From positions 1,719,875 through 1,783,874 of the forward strand of contig CAWKDV010000002.1 of the NCBI GenBank assembly GCA_963848495.1: a DNA stretch of 64,000 nucleotides. Direction: 5' to 3'. This DNA comes from JAICJR01 sp963848495. GTDB lineage: Bacteria; Actinomycetota; Thermoleophilia; Solirubrobacterales; Thermoleophilaceae. The position numbers and the translations under genes are program-made. This document shows, in pieces, positions 47,085 through 56,052 of this stretch. The notes beneath the pieces were generated by a model. The model was not told the origin of the DNA and did not search any database. It saw nothing but the letters and a program-made list of their open reading frames with translations. Within the stretch, counting starts at the first letter, position 1; each line of letters opens with the position of its first letter.

Positions 47085-49163
47085 TTGACCAAATTTCTGA
47101 CCGACTGGGGGGTCGTTGTCGCGCTCGCATGCGCCGGCTGCGCCGTCCTCTACGGGGCGCTGACCACTCGTTGGCTGCTCGCCAAGTCCCCTGGCAACGA
47201 GGAGATGCAGCGCATCTCCCACGCCGTTCAGGAGGGCGCGATCGCGTATCTGCGGCGCCAGTACACGATCATCGCCGCGGTAGCGGTGGTGCTGTTCGTG
47301 GTGCTGGCCGTGGCGATCGACATCCGCACGGCAATCGGCTTCGCAATCGGCGGCACGTTCTCCGGCGCGGCCGGCTTCATCGGCATGAACGTGTCGGTAC
47401 GCGCCAATGCGCGCGTGGCCGAATCGGCGCGCAGCGGCGTGCCGGCGGCGCTCGACGTGGCATTCAAGGGCGGCGCGATCACCGGCATGCTGGTGGCCGG
47501 CCTGGCGCTGCTCGGCGTGGCGGGCTACTACGGCATCCTCGTGCTGGCCAACGTCAGCGACAAAGACGCCGTGAACGCGCTCGTCGGCCTCGGCTTCGGC
47601 GGCTCGCTGATCTCGGTCTTCGCCCGACTCGGCGGCGGCATCTTCACCAAGGCCGCCGACGTGGGCGCCGACCTCGTCGGCAAGATCGAGGCCGGGATCC
47701 CCGAGGACGACCCGCGCAACCCTGCCGTGATCGCCGACAACGTGGGCGACAACGTCGGCGACTGCGCCGGCATGGCGGCCGACCTGTTCGAGACGTACGC
47801 GGTCACCGCGGTCGCAGTGATGCTGCTCGGCGTGCTCACGTTCCAGGAGGCGCGCCAGGTGGCGATCTATCCGCTCATCATCGGCGGCGTCTCGATCCTC
47901 GCGTCGATCGTCGGCACCTACGCGGTCCGCTCGCGGACCGGCAACGTCGAGCGCGCCCTCTACCAGGGGCTGATCGTGTCCGGCGCGATCGCGGCGGCGG
48001 CCTTCTACCCCGTCAGCAAGTGGCTGATGGGCGACGTCAACGTCAAGGGCGCGGTTCCCTCGCTGCTGAAGGGCGCGGTGGGCGCGAGCGCCACCGACTT
48101 CTGGCTCTGCGGCCTGATCGGCATCGGCGTCACCGCCGGCCTGTTCGTGATCACGGACTACTACACGTCCACACGCTTCCGGCCGGTGCGCATGACCGCG
48201 CGCGCCTCCCAGACCGGGCACGCGACCAACATCATCCAGGGCCTCGCATCGGGCTTCCAGTCCACCGCAGCCCCGGCGCTCCTGATCGCTCTCGGCATCC
48301 TCGGCGCCAACTCGCTCGCGGGCATCTATGGAGTCGGCGTGGCCGTGATGGCGCAGCTGTCGCTCACCGGCCTGATCGTGGCGCTCGACGCGTTCGGTCC
48401 GATCACCGACAACGCGGGCGGCATCGCCGAGATGGCGGACCTGCCGCAGGAGGTGCGCGACGTCACCGATCCGCTCGACGCCGTGGGCAACACCACCAAG
48501 GCGGTCACGAAGGGGTACGCGATCGGCTCGGCCGTGCTGGCTGCGCTGGTGCTGTTCGCGGCGTTCGTGCAGGGCCTCCACGACGAGGCCGGGCCGGGCA
48601 AGGTGGTGAAGAGCTTCGACATCTCCCAGCCGGCGGTGCTGATCGGTCTGTTGATCGGCGGGATGATGGTGTTCCTGTTCGTCTCACTTGCCATCGAGGC
48701 TGTGGGCCGCGCGGGCGGCGGGGTGGTGGAGGAGGTGCGCCGCCAGTTCCGCGAGAAGCCGGGCATCATGGAGGGCACGGAGCGGCCCGACTACGCGCAG
48801 GCGGTGGCGATCGTCACCGCCGCGGCGCAGAAGGAGATGATCCTTCCGGCGCTGATCCCGATCCTCGTGCCGCTGATCGTCGGATTGATCTCCTACCAGG
48901 CGCTCGGCGGCCTCCTGATCGGCGTGATCATCGTGGGCTTCTTCACCGCGGTCTCGATGACCTCCGGCGGCGGGGCCTGGGACAACGCCAAGAAGCTGAT
49001 CGAGGACGGCGAATTCGGCGGCAAGGGCTCGGAGGCCCACGCCGCGGCCGTCACGGGCGACACCGTCGGCGATCCCTACAAGGACACGGCGGGCCCGGCG
49101 ATCAACCCGATGATCAAGGTGGCGAACATCGTGGCGCTGCTGATCATCCAGTTCATCATCTAG
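47085..49163 (+). CDS. hppA: K+-independent H+-translocating pyrophosphatase
   Basis: Membrane ion pump driven by PPi hydrolysis. The 692-residue protein has about 15-16 hydrophobic helices and the PPi/Mg-binding motifs VADVGADLVGK and ADNVGDNVGDCAGMAADLFE, plus DTVGDPYKDTAGPAINP near the end. At the cation-selecting site the sequence is VGNTTKAVTKG with K472, the residue that replaces bound K+ in K+-independent proton pumps (K+-dependent forms have Ala). The TTG start is supported by GGAGGA at 47073-47078, 6 nt before it. An inverted heptamer hairpin overlaps its stop codon. Confidence 0.96.
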   Translation: MTKFLTDWGVVVALACAGCAVLYGALTTRWLLAKSPGNEEMQRISHAVQEGAIAYLRRQYTIIAAVAVVLFVVLAVAIDIRTAIGFAIGGTFSGAAGFIGMNVSVRANARVAESARSGVPAALDVAFKGGAITGMLVAGLALLGVAGYYGILVLANVSDKDAVNALVGLGFGGSLISVFARLGGGIFTKAADVGADLVGKIEAGIPEDDPRNPAVIADNVGDNVGDCAGMAADLFETYAVTAVAVMLLGVLTFQEARQVAIYPLIIGGVSILASIVGTYAVRSRTGNVERALYQGLIVSGAIAAAAFYPVSKWLMGDVNVKGAVPSLLKGAVGASATDFWLCGLIGIGVTAGLFVITDYYTSTRFRPVRMTARASQTGHATNIIQGLASGFQSTAAPALLIALGILGANSLAGIYGVGVAVMAQLSLTGLIVALDAFGPITDNAGGIAEMADLPQEVRDVTDPLDAVGNTTKAVTKGYAIGSAVLAALVLFAAFVQGLHDEAGPGKVVKSFDISQPAVLIGLLIGGMMVFLFVSLAIEAVGRAGGGVVEEVRRQFREKPGIMEGTERPDYAQAVAIVTAAAQKEMILPALIPILVPLIVGLISYQALGGLLIGVIIVGFFTAVSMTSGGGAWDNAKKLIEDGEFGGKGSEAHAAAVTGDTVGDPYKDTAGPAINPMIKVANIVALLIIQFII

Positions 49164-49232
49164 ATCACAGGTCACGGATCACAGATCACGGATTTGTCTT
49201 TTCCGTGATCTGTGATCTGTCCTCAGTGATCT
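49163..49232. repeat. Inverted heptamer array (GATCACR units) after hppA
   Basis: Units GATCACA, GGTCACG, GATCACA, GATCACG begin at the last base of the hppA stop; after a loop with TTGTCTTTT an inverted copy with GTGATCT units follows. Arms pair over about 16 bp. The T-rich loop makes it a plausible terminator. Confidence 0.85.
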
Positions 49233-49253
49233 GGGCTAGTTTGGGCTTCACAC

Positions 49254-51143
49254 ATGGCTGAGCGCAGGCCCAAGCACCAGGCCCTCGAACGCGTCCTCGG
49301 CACGGGGGCGCTGTTCAGCACGGCGTACGGCAACGTCGGCAGCTCGATCTACTACGCGCTCGGTCTCGTCGCCGTGCTCGCCCTCGGCATGACGCCGGTG
49401 GTGTTCCTGATCTCCGGCCTGATCTTCGCCGCCACCGCGGCGACCTACGCGGAGGCCACGTCGATGTACCCCGAGGCCGGCGGCTCGTCGTCGTTCGCGC
49501 GCCACGCCTTCAACGAGTTCTGGTCCTTCTTCGCCGCCTGGGGCCAGATGCTCAACTACATCATCACGGTCGCCATCTCGGCGTTCTTCGTGCCGCACTA
49601 CCTGGGCGTCTTCTGGCCGGCGCTGCACCACAGCCCGGGGGACATCATCGGCGGCATCGTCGTGGTCGTCGTGCTCGGCCTGCTGAACATCGTCGGCGTG
49701 AAGGAGGCGGCCGGGCTGAACATCTTCCTGGCGCTGGCCGACTTCGCCACCCAGCTCGTGCTCGTCGTGATCGGTCTGGTGCTGGTCTTCTCGCCGGAGA
49801 CGCTGGTCAACAACGTCGACCTGGGCAAGTTCCCGACCGTCTCGAACTTCCTGATCGCCATCCCAGTGGGCATGGTGGCGTACACGGGGATCGAGACGAT
49901 CTCGAACATGGCCGAGGAGGCGCGCGACTACGGCAAGACGATCCCGCGCTCGATCGCCGGCGTGGTGATCGCCGTGATCGCCATCTACGCCTTCCTGCCG
50001 TCGGTGGCGCTGTCGGCGATGCCGGTCGTGAACGGCCACACGGAGCTGGCCACCACCTATGCGGGCGACCCGATCCTCGGCGTGGTGAAGAACATCGACC
50101 TTGGCGGACTGCAGCGGGCGGCGGAGATCTACGTCGGCATCCTGGCCGCCACGATCCTGTTCATCGCCACCAACGCCGGCGTGATCGGCGTCTCGCGGCT
50201 CACCTACTCGATGGGCCAGCACCGGCAGCTGCCCGAGAAGCTGCGCCAGCTCCACCCGAAGTACCGGACGCCCTACATCGCGATCATCGTCTTCGGGCTG
50301 ATCGCGATCGTCACGATCATCCCGGGCGAGGCCAACTTCCTCGGCAAGATGTACGCGTTCGGGGCGATGCTGTCGTTCACGATCGCCCACGTGTCGCTGA
50401 TCGCGCTGCGGGTGAAGGACCCCGACCGCGAGCGGCCCTATCGCGGGCCCGGCGAGATCACGGTGCGCGGGCGGAAGCTGCCGCTGTTCGCCATCGCCGG
50501 CGGGCTCGGCACCGGGATCGCGTGGGTCGTCGTCACCGTGCTGAACATCTCGACGCTGATCTTCGGCACGATCTGGCTGGCCGTCGGCATGGTCACGTAC
50601 GTGGTCTACCGCCGCAGCCAGGGGCTCACACTTACGCAGACCGCCAAGGTCGTGACGCCCAAGCCGGTCGTCGAGCGCGAGGTGGAGTACGAGTCGGTGC
50701 TGGTGGCGTTCGAGGACGGCGAGTACGCGGCCGACGCGGTGGCCACCGCGGCCAAGCTCGCCGCGCGCCGGCGCCGCGGGATCCACATCCTGGTGGTGAT
50801 CACGGTGCCCAACACGGCGCCCATCAGCGCCGCGATGCCCGAGCAGGAGGCGCGCGCGGTGGAGATCATCGACTCGGCTCGGGTGCTCGGAGGCCGCCGG
50901 GTCACCGGGCACTGGGAGAAGGTGCGGCCCGGCGAGGCGGGCCGGCGCATCGTCGACGAGGCGAAGCAGATCCGCGCGCGCGCCATCGTCATGTCGGTGC
51001 CCAAGCGGCGCGCCAGCGCGTCCCTGTTCGGGCGCACGCTCGAGACCGTGCTCGCCGAGCGGCCCTGCCGGGTGATCATCGAGACAGGTCCCGACGGCGC
51101 ATCGCCGAACGGGGTGCCGCAGCCGCGGCACGCAGCCGCCTGA
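49254..51143 (+). CDS. APC-superfamily permease with C-terminal universal-stress domain (1)
   Basis: A 629-residue protein: an APC-type transporter with 12 predicted helices (residues about 20-480) fused to a cytoplasmic USP-like domain (480-620; YESVLVAFEDGEYAADAV, ILVVITVPNTAP). Core motifs are NVGSSIYYALG in helix 1, MYPEAGGSSSFARHAFNEF, and YTGIETISNMAEEARD. The fusion is the layout of KimA/YdaO-type K+ importers, but also of uncharacterised amino-acid permeases. A TAGTTT hexamer lies 11 nt before the ATG. The near neighbour at 51.4 kb is a paralogue and two TrkA genes follow, favouring a K+ role by inference. Confidence 0.82.
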   Translation: MAERRPKHQALERVLGTGALFSTAYGNVGSSIYYALGLVAVLALGMTPVVFLISGLIFAATAATYAEATSMYPEAGGSSSFARHAFNEFWSFFAAWGQMLNYIITVAISAFFVPHYLGVFWPALHHSPGDIIGGIVVVVVLGLLNIVGVKEAAGLNIFLALADFATQLVLVVIGLVLVFSPETLVNNVDLGKFPTVSNFLIAIPVGMVAYTGIETISNMAEEARDYGKTIPRSIAGVVIAVIAIYAFLPSVALSAMPVVNGHTELATTYAGDPILGVVKNIDLGGLQRAAEIYVGILAATILFIATNAGVIGVSRLTYSMGQHRQLPEKLRQLHPKYRTPYIAIIVFGLIAIVTIIPGEANFLGKMYAFGAMLSFTIAHVSLIALRVKDPDRERPYRGPGEITVRGRKLPLFAIAGGLGTGIAWVVVTVLNISTLIFGTIWLAVGMVTYVVYRRSQGLTLTQTAKVVTPKPVVEREVEYESVLVAFEDGEYAADAVATAAKLAARRRRGIHILVVITVPNTAPISAAMPEQEARAVEIIDSARVLGGRRVTGHWEKVRPGEAGRRIVDEAKQIRARAIVMSVPKRRASASLFGRTLETVLAERPCRVIIETGPDGASPNGVPQPRHAAA

Positions 51144-51161
51144 CGGCGCTCCTGCCCGGTC

Positions 51162-51167
51162 TAAGAT
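51162..51167 (+). promoter_or_regulatory. Putative -10 hexamer of the small membrane gene
   Basis: TAAGAT ends 8 nt before the GTG at 51176, with no ribosome site. Confidence 0.45.
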
Positions 51168-51175
51168 TGCGCCTC

Positions 51176-51376
51176 GTGCAGCGGGCTTACCTGCAGTCCA
51201 TTCGCGTGACGGGCGCGCTCATCTGCGTGCTCGGGATCGTGCTGGTCGCGACGACGCTCGCCCGCGGGGGCGGGCCGCTTGCGCTGGGCGTGGTGATCGG
51301 CGTGATCTTCACGCTGCTCGGCGCGGGGAGGGTGTTCCTGGCCCGCGGCCGGCGCCCGCCGAATGGGCAGGCGTGA
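51176..51376 (+). CDS. Small two-helix membrane protein between the APC paralogues
   Basis: A 66-residue product with two hydrophobic segments (about 12-27 and 35-53) separated by GGGG, and a basic Arg/Pro-rich end. It overlaps the second permease gene by GTGA, so they are translated together. No family recognised; it may be an accessory subunit. Confidence 0.6.
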   Translation: MQRAYLQSIRVTGALICVLGIVLVATTLARGGGPLALGVVIGVIFTLLGAGRVFLARGRRPPNGQA

Positions 51377-53298
51377 GTCCTGAGCGCGGAGTAGGCGCGC
51401 CCGCGATCTTCGCCATCGCCCTCGGGGCGGCGGGCTCGTCGATCTACTACATCCTCGGCGTCGTCTCCGGCGACGCGCTCGGTCTGACGCCGGTGGTCTT
51501 CCTGCTCTCGGCGGCCTTCTTCGTCGTGACGATGATGACCTACCTCGAGGGCAACTCCCTGCACCCGGAACGGGGCGGGGCGTCCACCTTCGCCCGCTAC
51601 GCCTTCAACGAGCTCTGGAGCTTTGTCGCAGGCTGGGTGATCATCCTCGACTACCTGATCGTGCTCGCGCTCGGGTCGTTCGCGATCTCGCACTATCTGG
51701 CTGCGTTCGCGGGGTGGGCGGACGACAAGGTGATCGAGCACGCGATCGCCGGTGCCGCGCTCGCCTACGTGGCGGTGTCGAACATCCGCGGCCTGTCAGC
51801 CGACCGCTACTCGTTCGTGCTGCGGCTCGGCGTCTGGAACCTCGCGCTCGCACTGGCGATCGTGGCGGTGGGAGCGGTGAAGGTCTTCGACGTCCACAAG
51901 ATCACCGACTCGATCCACCTCGGCAGCGCCCCGACCGTGAAGCACCTGCTGTTCGGCGCGGTGGTGGCCACCGCGGCGCTCACGGGCATCGAGGCGGCTT
52001 CCGGCCTGGCCGGCGAAGTGAGGCTCGACAGGCCGGCGCTCAAACGCCTGGTGGTGCTCGGCACGGTCACGATCCTCGTCTGGTTCGTGGCGATCTCGAT
52101 CGTCGCCCTGATGGCGCAGCCCGTGGTAGACGGCCACACCGCGCTGTCCACGCGCTGGATCGAGGCGCCGGTACTGGGGGTGGTCGACGCCTACCACGAT
52201 CCGAACTGGCTGCACCAGACGATGCGCTACCTGGTGGGGGGCACTGCTGCGCTGGTGCTCATCACCGCCCTGAACGGCCAGATGCTCGGCATCTCCCGGC
52301 TCGCCTACTCGCTCGCCACCAACCGCCAGATCCCGAGCGCGATCGGCAAGCTCCATGGCGACCGCTCCACGCCGTACATCGCCATCACGATCGCGGCGGT
52401 GATCGCCTTCGGCCTGAGCCTCAGCGCGGACGTCAAGTTCCTGGCCGGGCTGTTCGCGTTCGGCGCGCTGCTCGCGTTCACGATCGCGCATGCGGCGATC
52501 GTCGTGCTGCGCTTCCGCGAGCCGGACTTCACGCGCATCTTCCGCATCCCGCTGTCGGTGTCGGTCCGCGGCGCCTCGGTGCCGCTGCCCGCCGTGTTCG
52601 GCGCGGTCACGTCGTTCATCGGCTGGATCAGCGTGCTCGTGCTGCACTCGGGCGCGCGCTACGCGGGCGGCGGCTGGCTGATCGGCGGGCTCGTGCTGTA
52701 CGTGGTCTACCGCAAGAGCCAGGGCAAGTCGCTCACGCGCCGCTTCACCATCCCGGCCGCGGCGCTCCACGAGGCGCCCGAGGTGGAGTACGGCAGCATC
52801 CTCGTGCCGGTGTTCGGCGGGCCGCTCGACGACGACATCGTGGGCACCGCCGGCCGGCTTGCATCCGAGGAGGGCGAGCCGGGCGAGGGCGGGACCGTGA
52901 TCGAGGCGCTCTACGTGCTCGAGGTGCCGATGTCGCTGCCGCTCGACGCGCGCGTGCCGGACGATCGCATCGCGGGCGCCCGCCGCGCGCTGGCCCGGGC
53001 CAAGGAGGTGGGGGAGGAGTACGAGGGCGTGGAGGTGGCCACGGCCGTGGTGCGCGCCCGCTCGGTCGGCGCCGGCATCGTGGACGAGGCGCGGCGGCGC
53101 GGCGTCGACGCGATCGTCCTCGCCGCCGAGCAGCCGACCCGCGTCCGCGGCGGCGCCATCCTGGGCGGCCGCGGCGGCCCCCGCGAGCGCTTCGTGGGCG
53201 ACATGACCCGCTACGTGGTCGAGAAGGCTCCCTGCCGGGTCATCCTCACGGCGGCCCCGTCGGGGGAGGGCGGGGTCAGGGAGGGAGTGGCGCCGTAA
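51373..53298 (+). CDS. APC-superfamily permease with C-terminal universal-stress domain (2)
   Basis: A 641-residue paralogue of the permease at 49.3 kb with the same layout: 12 helices (about 10-460) plus a USP-like domain (VEYGSILVPVFGGPLDDD, IVLAAEQPTRVRGG). Core motifs are AAGSSIYYILGVVSGDALG, NSLHPERGGASTFARYAFNEL and ALTGIEAASGLAGEVR. The two proteins may form a two-component or alternative uptake system. GTG start by overlap; a GACTGCG hairpin follows its stop. Confidence 0.82.
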   Translation: MSPERGVGAPAIFAIALGAAGSSIYYILGVVSGDALGLTPVVFLLSAAFFVVTMMTYLEGNSLHPERGGASTFARYAFNELWSFVAGWVIILDYLIVLALGSFAISHYLAAFAGWADDKVIEHAIAGAALAYVAVSNIRGLSADRYSFVLRLGVWNLALALAIVAVGAVKVFDVHKITDSIHLGSAPTVKHLLFGAVVATAALTGIEAASGLAGEVRLDRPALKRLVVLGTVTILVWFVAISIVALMAQPVVDGHTALSTRWIEAPVLGVVDAYHDPNWLHQTMRYLVGGTAALVLITALNGQMLGISRLAYSLATNRQIPSAIGKLHGDRSTPYIAITIAAVIAFGLSLSADVKFLAGLFAFGALLAFTIAHAAIVVLRFREPDFTRIFRIPLSVSVRGASVPLPAVFGAVTSFIGWISVLVLHSGARYAGGGWLIGGLVLYVVYRKSQGKSLTRRFTIPAAALHEAPEVEYGSILVPVFGGPLDDDIVGTAGRLASEEGEPGEGGTVIEALYVLEVPMSLPLDARVPDDRIAGARRALARAKEVGEEYEGVEVATAVVRARSVGAGIVDEARRRGVDAIVLAAEQPTRVRGGAILGGRGGPRERFVGDMTRYVVEKAPCRVILTAAPSGEGGVREGVAP

Positions 53299-53377
53299 CG
53301 GACTGCGGACTGCGGACTGCGGATTGCGGAGGTCTCGGTCGTTTCCGCAGTCCGCAGTCCGCAGTCCGCAGTCCGCG
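53299..53377. repeat. Inverted heptamer array (GACTGCG units) after the second permease
   Basis: Four units (three GACTGCG-type, one GATTGCG) start one base after the stop; after a loop GGTCTCGGTCG(TT), inverted TCCGCAG units follow to 53377. Arms pair over roughly 20 bp, the longest such hairpin in the window. Confidence 0.85.
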
Positions 53378-53409
53378 CGCCCCTATCGCCAAATGCGCCC
53401 TAGCGCCGC

Positions 53410-53415
53410 TATTGT
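53410..53415 (+). promoter_or_regulatory. Putative -10 hexamer of the first trkA gene
   Basis: TATTGT ends 9 nt before the ATG at 53425; no ribosome site. Confidence 0.4.
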
Positions 53416-53424
53416 GAGCGCCTC

Positions 53425-53856
53425 ATGTTCGTCCTGATCGTGGGCTGCGGGCGAGTTGGCTCGACGGTCGCCAGAGCGATGCTGAACGAGGGTCACGAGG
53501 TCTCCGTCCTCGACGAGGACGCGGAGGCGCTCGCCATGCTCGAGAAGAACCAGCAGCAGAGCTGGGAGGACCTCGGCGGCTCGTTCACGGTCGGCACCGC
53601 GCTCGAGATCGACGCTCTCATCGAGGCCGGCATCGAGAACGCCGACGCGTTCGTGGCGGCCACGGACGGCGACAACACCAACCTGGTCATCGCCCAGATC
53701 GCCAAGCGCCGCTTCAACGTGCCCACCGTCGTAGTGCGTGTGCTGGATCCCGCGCGCGCGCAGTGGTACGAAGAGCAGGGCCTCTCCACGGTCTGTCCCA
53801 CAGCGGTGGCGATCGACATGCTCCAGGACGCGGTGCGAGCCGAGGTGAAGGGGTAG
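53425..53856 (+). CDS. trkA: TrkA-N protein (NAD-binding K+ channel regulator), short form
   Basis: A 143-residue protein with only the Rossmann RCK domain: FVLIVGCGRVGSTVARAM, VLDEDAEALAML, a nucleotide-site Asp, and FVAATDGDNTNLVIAQIAKRRF. It lacks the TrkA-C domain that the next gene has. It probably binds NAD(H) or ATP and gates a K+ transporter; the APC-USP permeases next door are candidates. Confidence 0.88.
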   Translation: MFVLIVGCGRVGSTVARAMLNEGHEVSVLDEDAEALAMLEKNQQQSWEDLGGSFTVGTALEIDALIEAGIENADAFVAATDGDNTNLVIAQIAKRRFNVPTVVVRVLDPARAQWYEEQGLSTVCPTAVAIDMLQDAVRAEVKG

Positions 53857-53858
53857 CG

Positions 53859-54530
53859 ATGTACATCGTCGTGGTGGGCGCCGGGAAGGTCGGCTGGAAC
53901 CTCGCCCGCGAGCTGATCGGCAAGGGCAACGAGGTGACCGTCATCGAGAAGGGCGCAAACCGCTTCGCCATGGTGGAGGAGGAGCTCGAGCACGCCGTCC
54001 ACTACGGCGACGGCTCGGAGCTCTGGGTGCTCGAGCGCGCGGGCGTGGGCCGCGCCGACATGGTCATCGCGGTGACCGGCGATGACGAGGACAACATCCT
54101 GATCTGCCAGGTCGCGCGCGAGAAGTACGGGGTGGAGCGCGTCATCGCCCGCTGCAACAACCCCCGCAACCTGCAGCACTTCGAACTGCTCGGCATCAAG
54201 CCGGCCGTATCTGCCACCGATCTGATCCTGCGCCTGATCGAGCACGAGGTGCCGCGCTACGGCTTCCTGCATCTCCTCGACCTGCCCCAGGAGCGGCTCG
54301 AGATCATCGAGATCGAGGTGGCGGACGGCTCGCCGGCCGACGGCGCCCAGGTGAAGGACCTGGGGCTGCCGGACGGGTCGCTGGCCATCGCCATCCTCCG
54401 CCACGGCACCGGCTTCGTGCCGCTCGCCGACTCCGTGATCGAGGCCGGAGACGAGGTGCTGATCGTCCTCGACACCGGGCTCGAGGCGAAGATCACCGAG
54501 CGCTTCCGGCCGCAACACGAGGCGGCCTAG
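53859..54530 (+). CDS. trkA: TrkA protein with TrkA-N and TrkA-C domains
   Basis: A 223-residue protein: TrkA-N with MYIVVVGAGKVGWNLARELIGKGNEVTVIEK and GDEDNILICQVAREKYGV, then a TrkA-C domain (about residues 140-215; EIEVADGSPADGAQVKDLGLPDG). It starts 2 bp after the first trkA and its stop touches the GTG of the next gene, so all three form an operon. Confidence 0.92.
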   Translation: MYIVVVGAGKVGWNLARELIGKGNEVTVIEKGANRFAMVEEELEHAVHYGDGSELWVLERAGVGRADMVIAVTGDDEDNILICQVAREKYGVERVIARCNNPRNLQHFELLGIKPAVSATDLILRLIEHEVPRYGFLHLLDLPQERLEIIEIEVADGSPADGAQVKDLGLPDGSLAIAILRHGTGFVPLADSVIEAGDEVLIVLDTGLEAKITERFRPQHEAA

Positions 54531-55759
54531 TGGCGTCGCGCTCCGTCGACTACCTCCTGATCGGCGGGGGGTTGGCCGCCGCGAACTGCGCGCGCTGGCT
54601 CCGCGAGGAGGGCGCCGACGGCTCGGTTCTGCTGATCGGGCGCGAGAACGATCCGCCGTACAACAGGCCGCCGCTGTCCAAGGGCTTCATGCAGGGCAAG
54701 GAGTCGCGCGAGGACACGCTGTTCCGGCCCGACGAGTGGTGGAGCGAGCAGCAGATCGAGCTGCTCACGCGCACGAGCGTGATGAAGCTCGACGCCGCAT
54801 CGCGCACGGCGACGCTGTCGAACCGCGACGAGGTGACCTTCGGCAAGGCGCTGCTTGCCACCGGCAGCAACGTCCGCCGCCTGCGCGCGGACGGCGACGA
54901 GCTCGACGGCATCCACTACCTGCGCACGCTGCCGAACTCGGCCTCGATCCGCGAGGACGCCGGGCAGGCCGAGCGGGTGGTGCTGATCGGCGGCAGCTAC
55001 ATCGGTACCGAGGTCGCGGCTTCGCTGACCCTGCTCGGCAAGAAGTGCTCGATCGTGATGATGGAGGGGGTCACGCTCGAGCGCTTCTACGGCAAGGAGG
55101 TCGGCGGCTTCTTCCAGGGCGTGCTCGAGGAGCACGGCGTCGAGATCCACGGCTCGGACGAGCTCGAGCGCTTCGAGGGCGCCGACGGGCGCGTGACGGC
55201 CGTCGTGACCAAGTCCGGCAAGGAGCTGCCGTGCGATGTCGTGGTCATCGGCGCGGGCGTGACGCCCGATGTCACGCTCGCCAAGGCGGCCGGGCTCGAG
55301 ATCGGCGACGCCGGCGGCGTGAAGTGCTCGGCCACCCTCGAGAGCTCGGTGCCCGGCATCTGGACGGCCGGCGACATCTGCGAGTACGACAGCCCCGTCC
55401 ACGGCAAGCCGATGCGCATCGAGCACTGGGACGTGGCCTTCAACCACGGCAAGACCGGCGCGCTCAACATGCTCGGCCGCGAGACGCCGCACGACGTCGT
55501 GCCCTACTTCTTCTCCGACCTCGCCGACTGGACCGGTTACGAGTACGTCGGCCCCGGCTCGGGCGACGTCGTGATCCGCGGCTCACTTGCCGACGGCAGC
55601 TTCACCGCCTTCTACCTGGCCGACGACGGGGCCGTCACCGCCGCGCTGACGGTCGGCCGCTCGGACGACCTCGAGCCGGCACAGCGCTTCATCAAGGACA
55701 AGGCGAAGCCCGACCGGGCGGCGCTGGCGGACGAGGGCACGGACCTAGGGACGCTGTAG
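54530..55759 (+). CDS. Ferredoxin/rubredoxin reductase-like flavoprotein (AIF type)
   Basis: A 409-residue FAD/NAD(P)H oxidoreductase. FAD motif YLLIGGGLAAANCARWL, NAD motif VVLIGGSYIGTEVAASL, second FAD motif GIWTAGDICEYDSP, and a C-terminal reductase-C-like domain with EHWDVAFNHGKTGALNML. The family includes ferredoxin reductases for monooxygenases and cytochromes, and apoptosis-inducing-factor-like proteins. Electron acceptor unknown. Its GTG shares a base with the trkA stop. Confidence 0.87.
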   Translation: MASRSVDYLLIGGGLAAANCARWLREEGADGSVLLIGRENDPPYNRPPLSKGFMQGKESREDTLFRPDEWWSEQQIELLTRTSVMKLDAASRTATLSNRDEVTFGKALLATGSNVRRLRADGDELDGIHYLRTLPNSASIREDAGQAERVVLIGGSYIGTEVAASLTLLGKKCSIVMMEGVTLERFYGKEVGGFFQGVLEEHGVEIHGSDELERFEGADGRVTAVVTKSGKELPCDVVVIGAGVTPDVTLAKAAGLEIGDAGGVKCSATLESSVPGIWTAGDICEYDSPVHGKPMRIEHWDVAFNHGKTGALNMLGRETPHDVVPYFFSDLADWTGYEYVGPGSGDVVIRGSLADGSFTAFYLADDGAVTAALTVGRSDDLEPAQRFIKDKAKPDRAALADEGTDLGTL

Positions 55760-55800
55760 GCGGCCGCGCACGCGCGCCTGGCCGCTGCCACAAAGCGCAA

Positions 55801-55824
55801 CGAGTCCCGCCGAAGCAGGACTCG
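55801..55824 (-). terminator. Terminator downstream of tRNA-Gln
   Basis: On the minus strand CGAGTCCTGC-TTCG-GCGGGACTCG forms a 10-bp stem with a UUCG-type tetraloop, starting 7 bp beyond the tRNA 3' end. Confidence 0.65.
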
Positions 55825-55831
55825 TCTCTAA

Positions 55832-55903
55832 CTGGGGAATCAGGACTCGAACCTGAACTAACGCGTCCAGAGCGCGCCGTGCTGCCGATTACACCATTCC
55901 CCA
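55832..55903 (-). tRNA. tRNA-Gln (anticodon CTG)
   Basis: The minus strand folds as a cloverleaf of 72 nt: acceptor TGGGGAA/TTCCCCA, a D arm, anticodon stem GCGCG/CGCGT with loop CTCTGGA (anticodon CTG), and T arm CAGG-TTCGAAC-CTG. The discriminator is G and CCA is not encoded. A TAGGCT hexamer lies just upstream at 55908-55913, so the leader is very short. A terminator follows. Confidence 0.93.
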
Positions 55904-55960
55904 AGAGAGCCTACCCATTTTGGGTCGAGCAATCGGATCTGACCTAGGCATGTAGCCCCG

Positions 55961-55988
55961 AGGTCCGGGCCCCTTCGGGGCCCGGCCT
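55961..55988 (+). terminator. Strong GC hairpin with UUCG loop
   Basis: AGGTCCGGGCCCC-TTC-GGGGCCCGGCCT makes a 12-13 bp stem, followed by CCGTCTTGTT. It lies between the tRNA and the HNH gene without an obvious upstream gene on the same strand; it may be the end of an unannotated small transcript. Confidence 0.5.
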
Positions 55989-56026
55989 CCGTCTTGTTAG
56001 TCGGCCGATTCTGTCCGAGCCGCATG

Positions 56027-56040
56027 CGAACATATGTTCG
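56027..56040 (+). promoter_or_regulatory. LexA binding site (SOS box)
   Basis: CGAACATATGTTCG is a perfect palindrome of the form CGAAC-N4-GTTCG, the consensus LexA site of Gram-positive and actinobacterial SOS genes. It lies 12 bp upstream of the first recognisable codons of the HNH gene, so repression by LexA and induction by DNA damage are inferred. Confidence 0.7.
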
Positions 56041-56052
56041 TGAGACGGGCAG

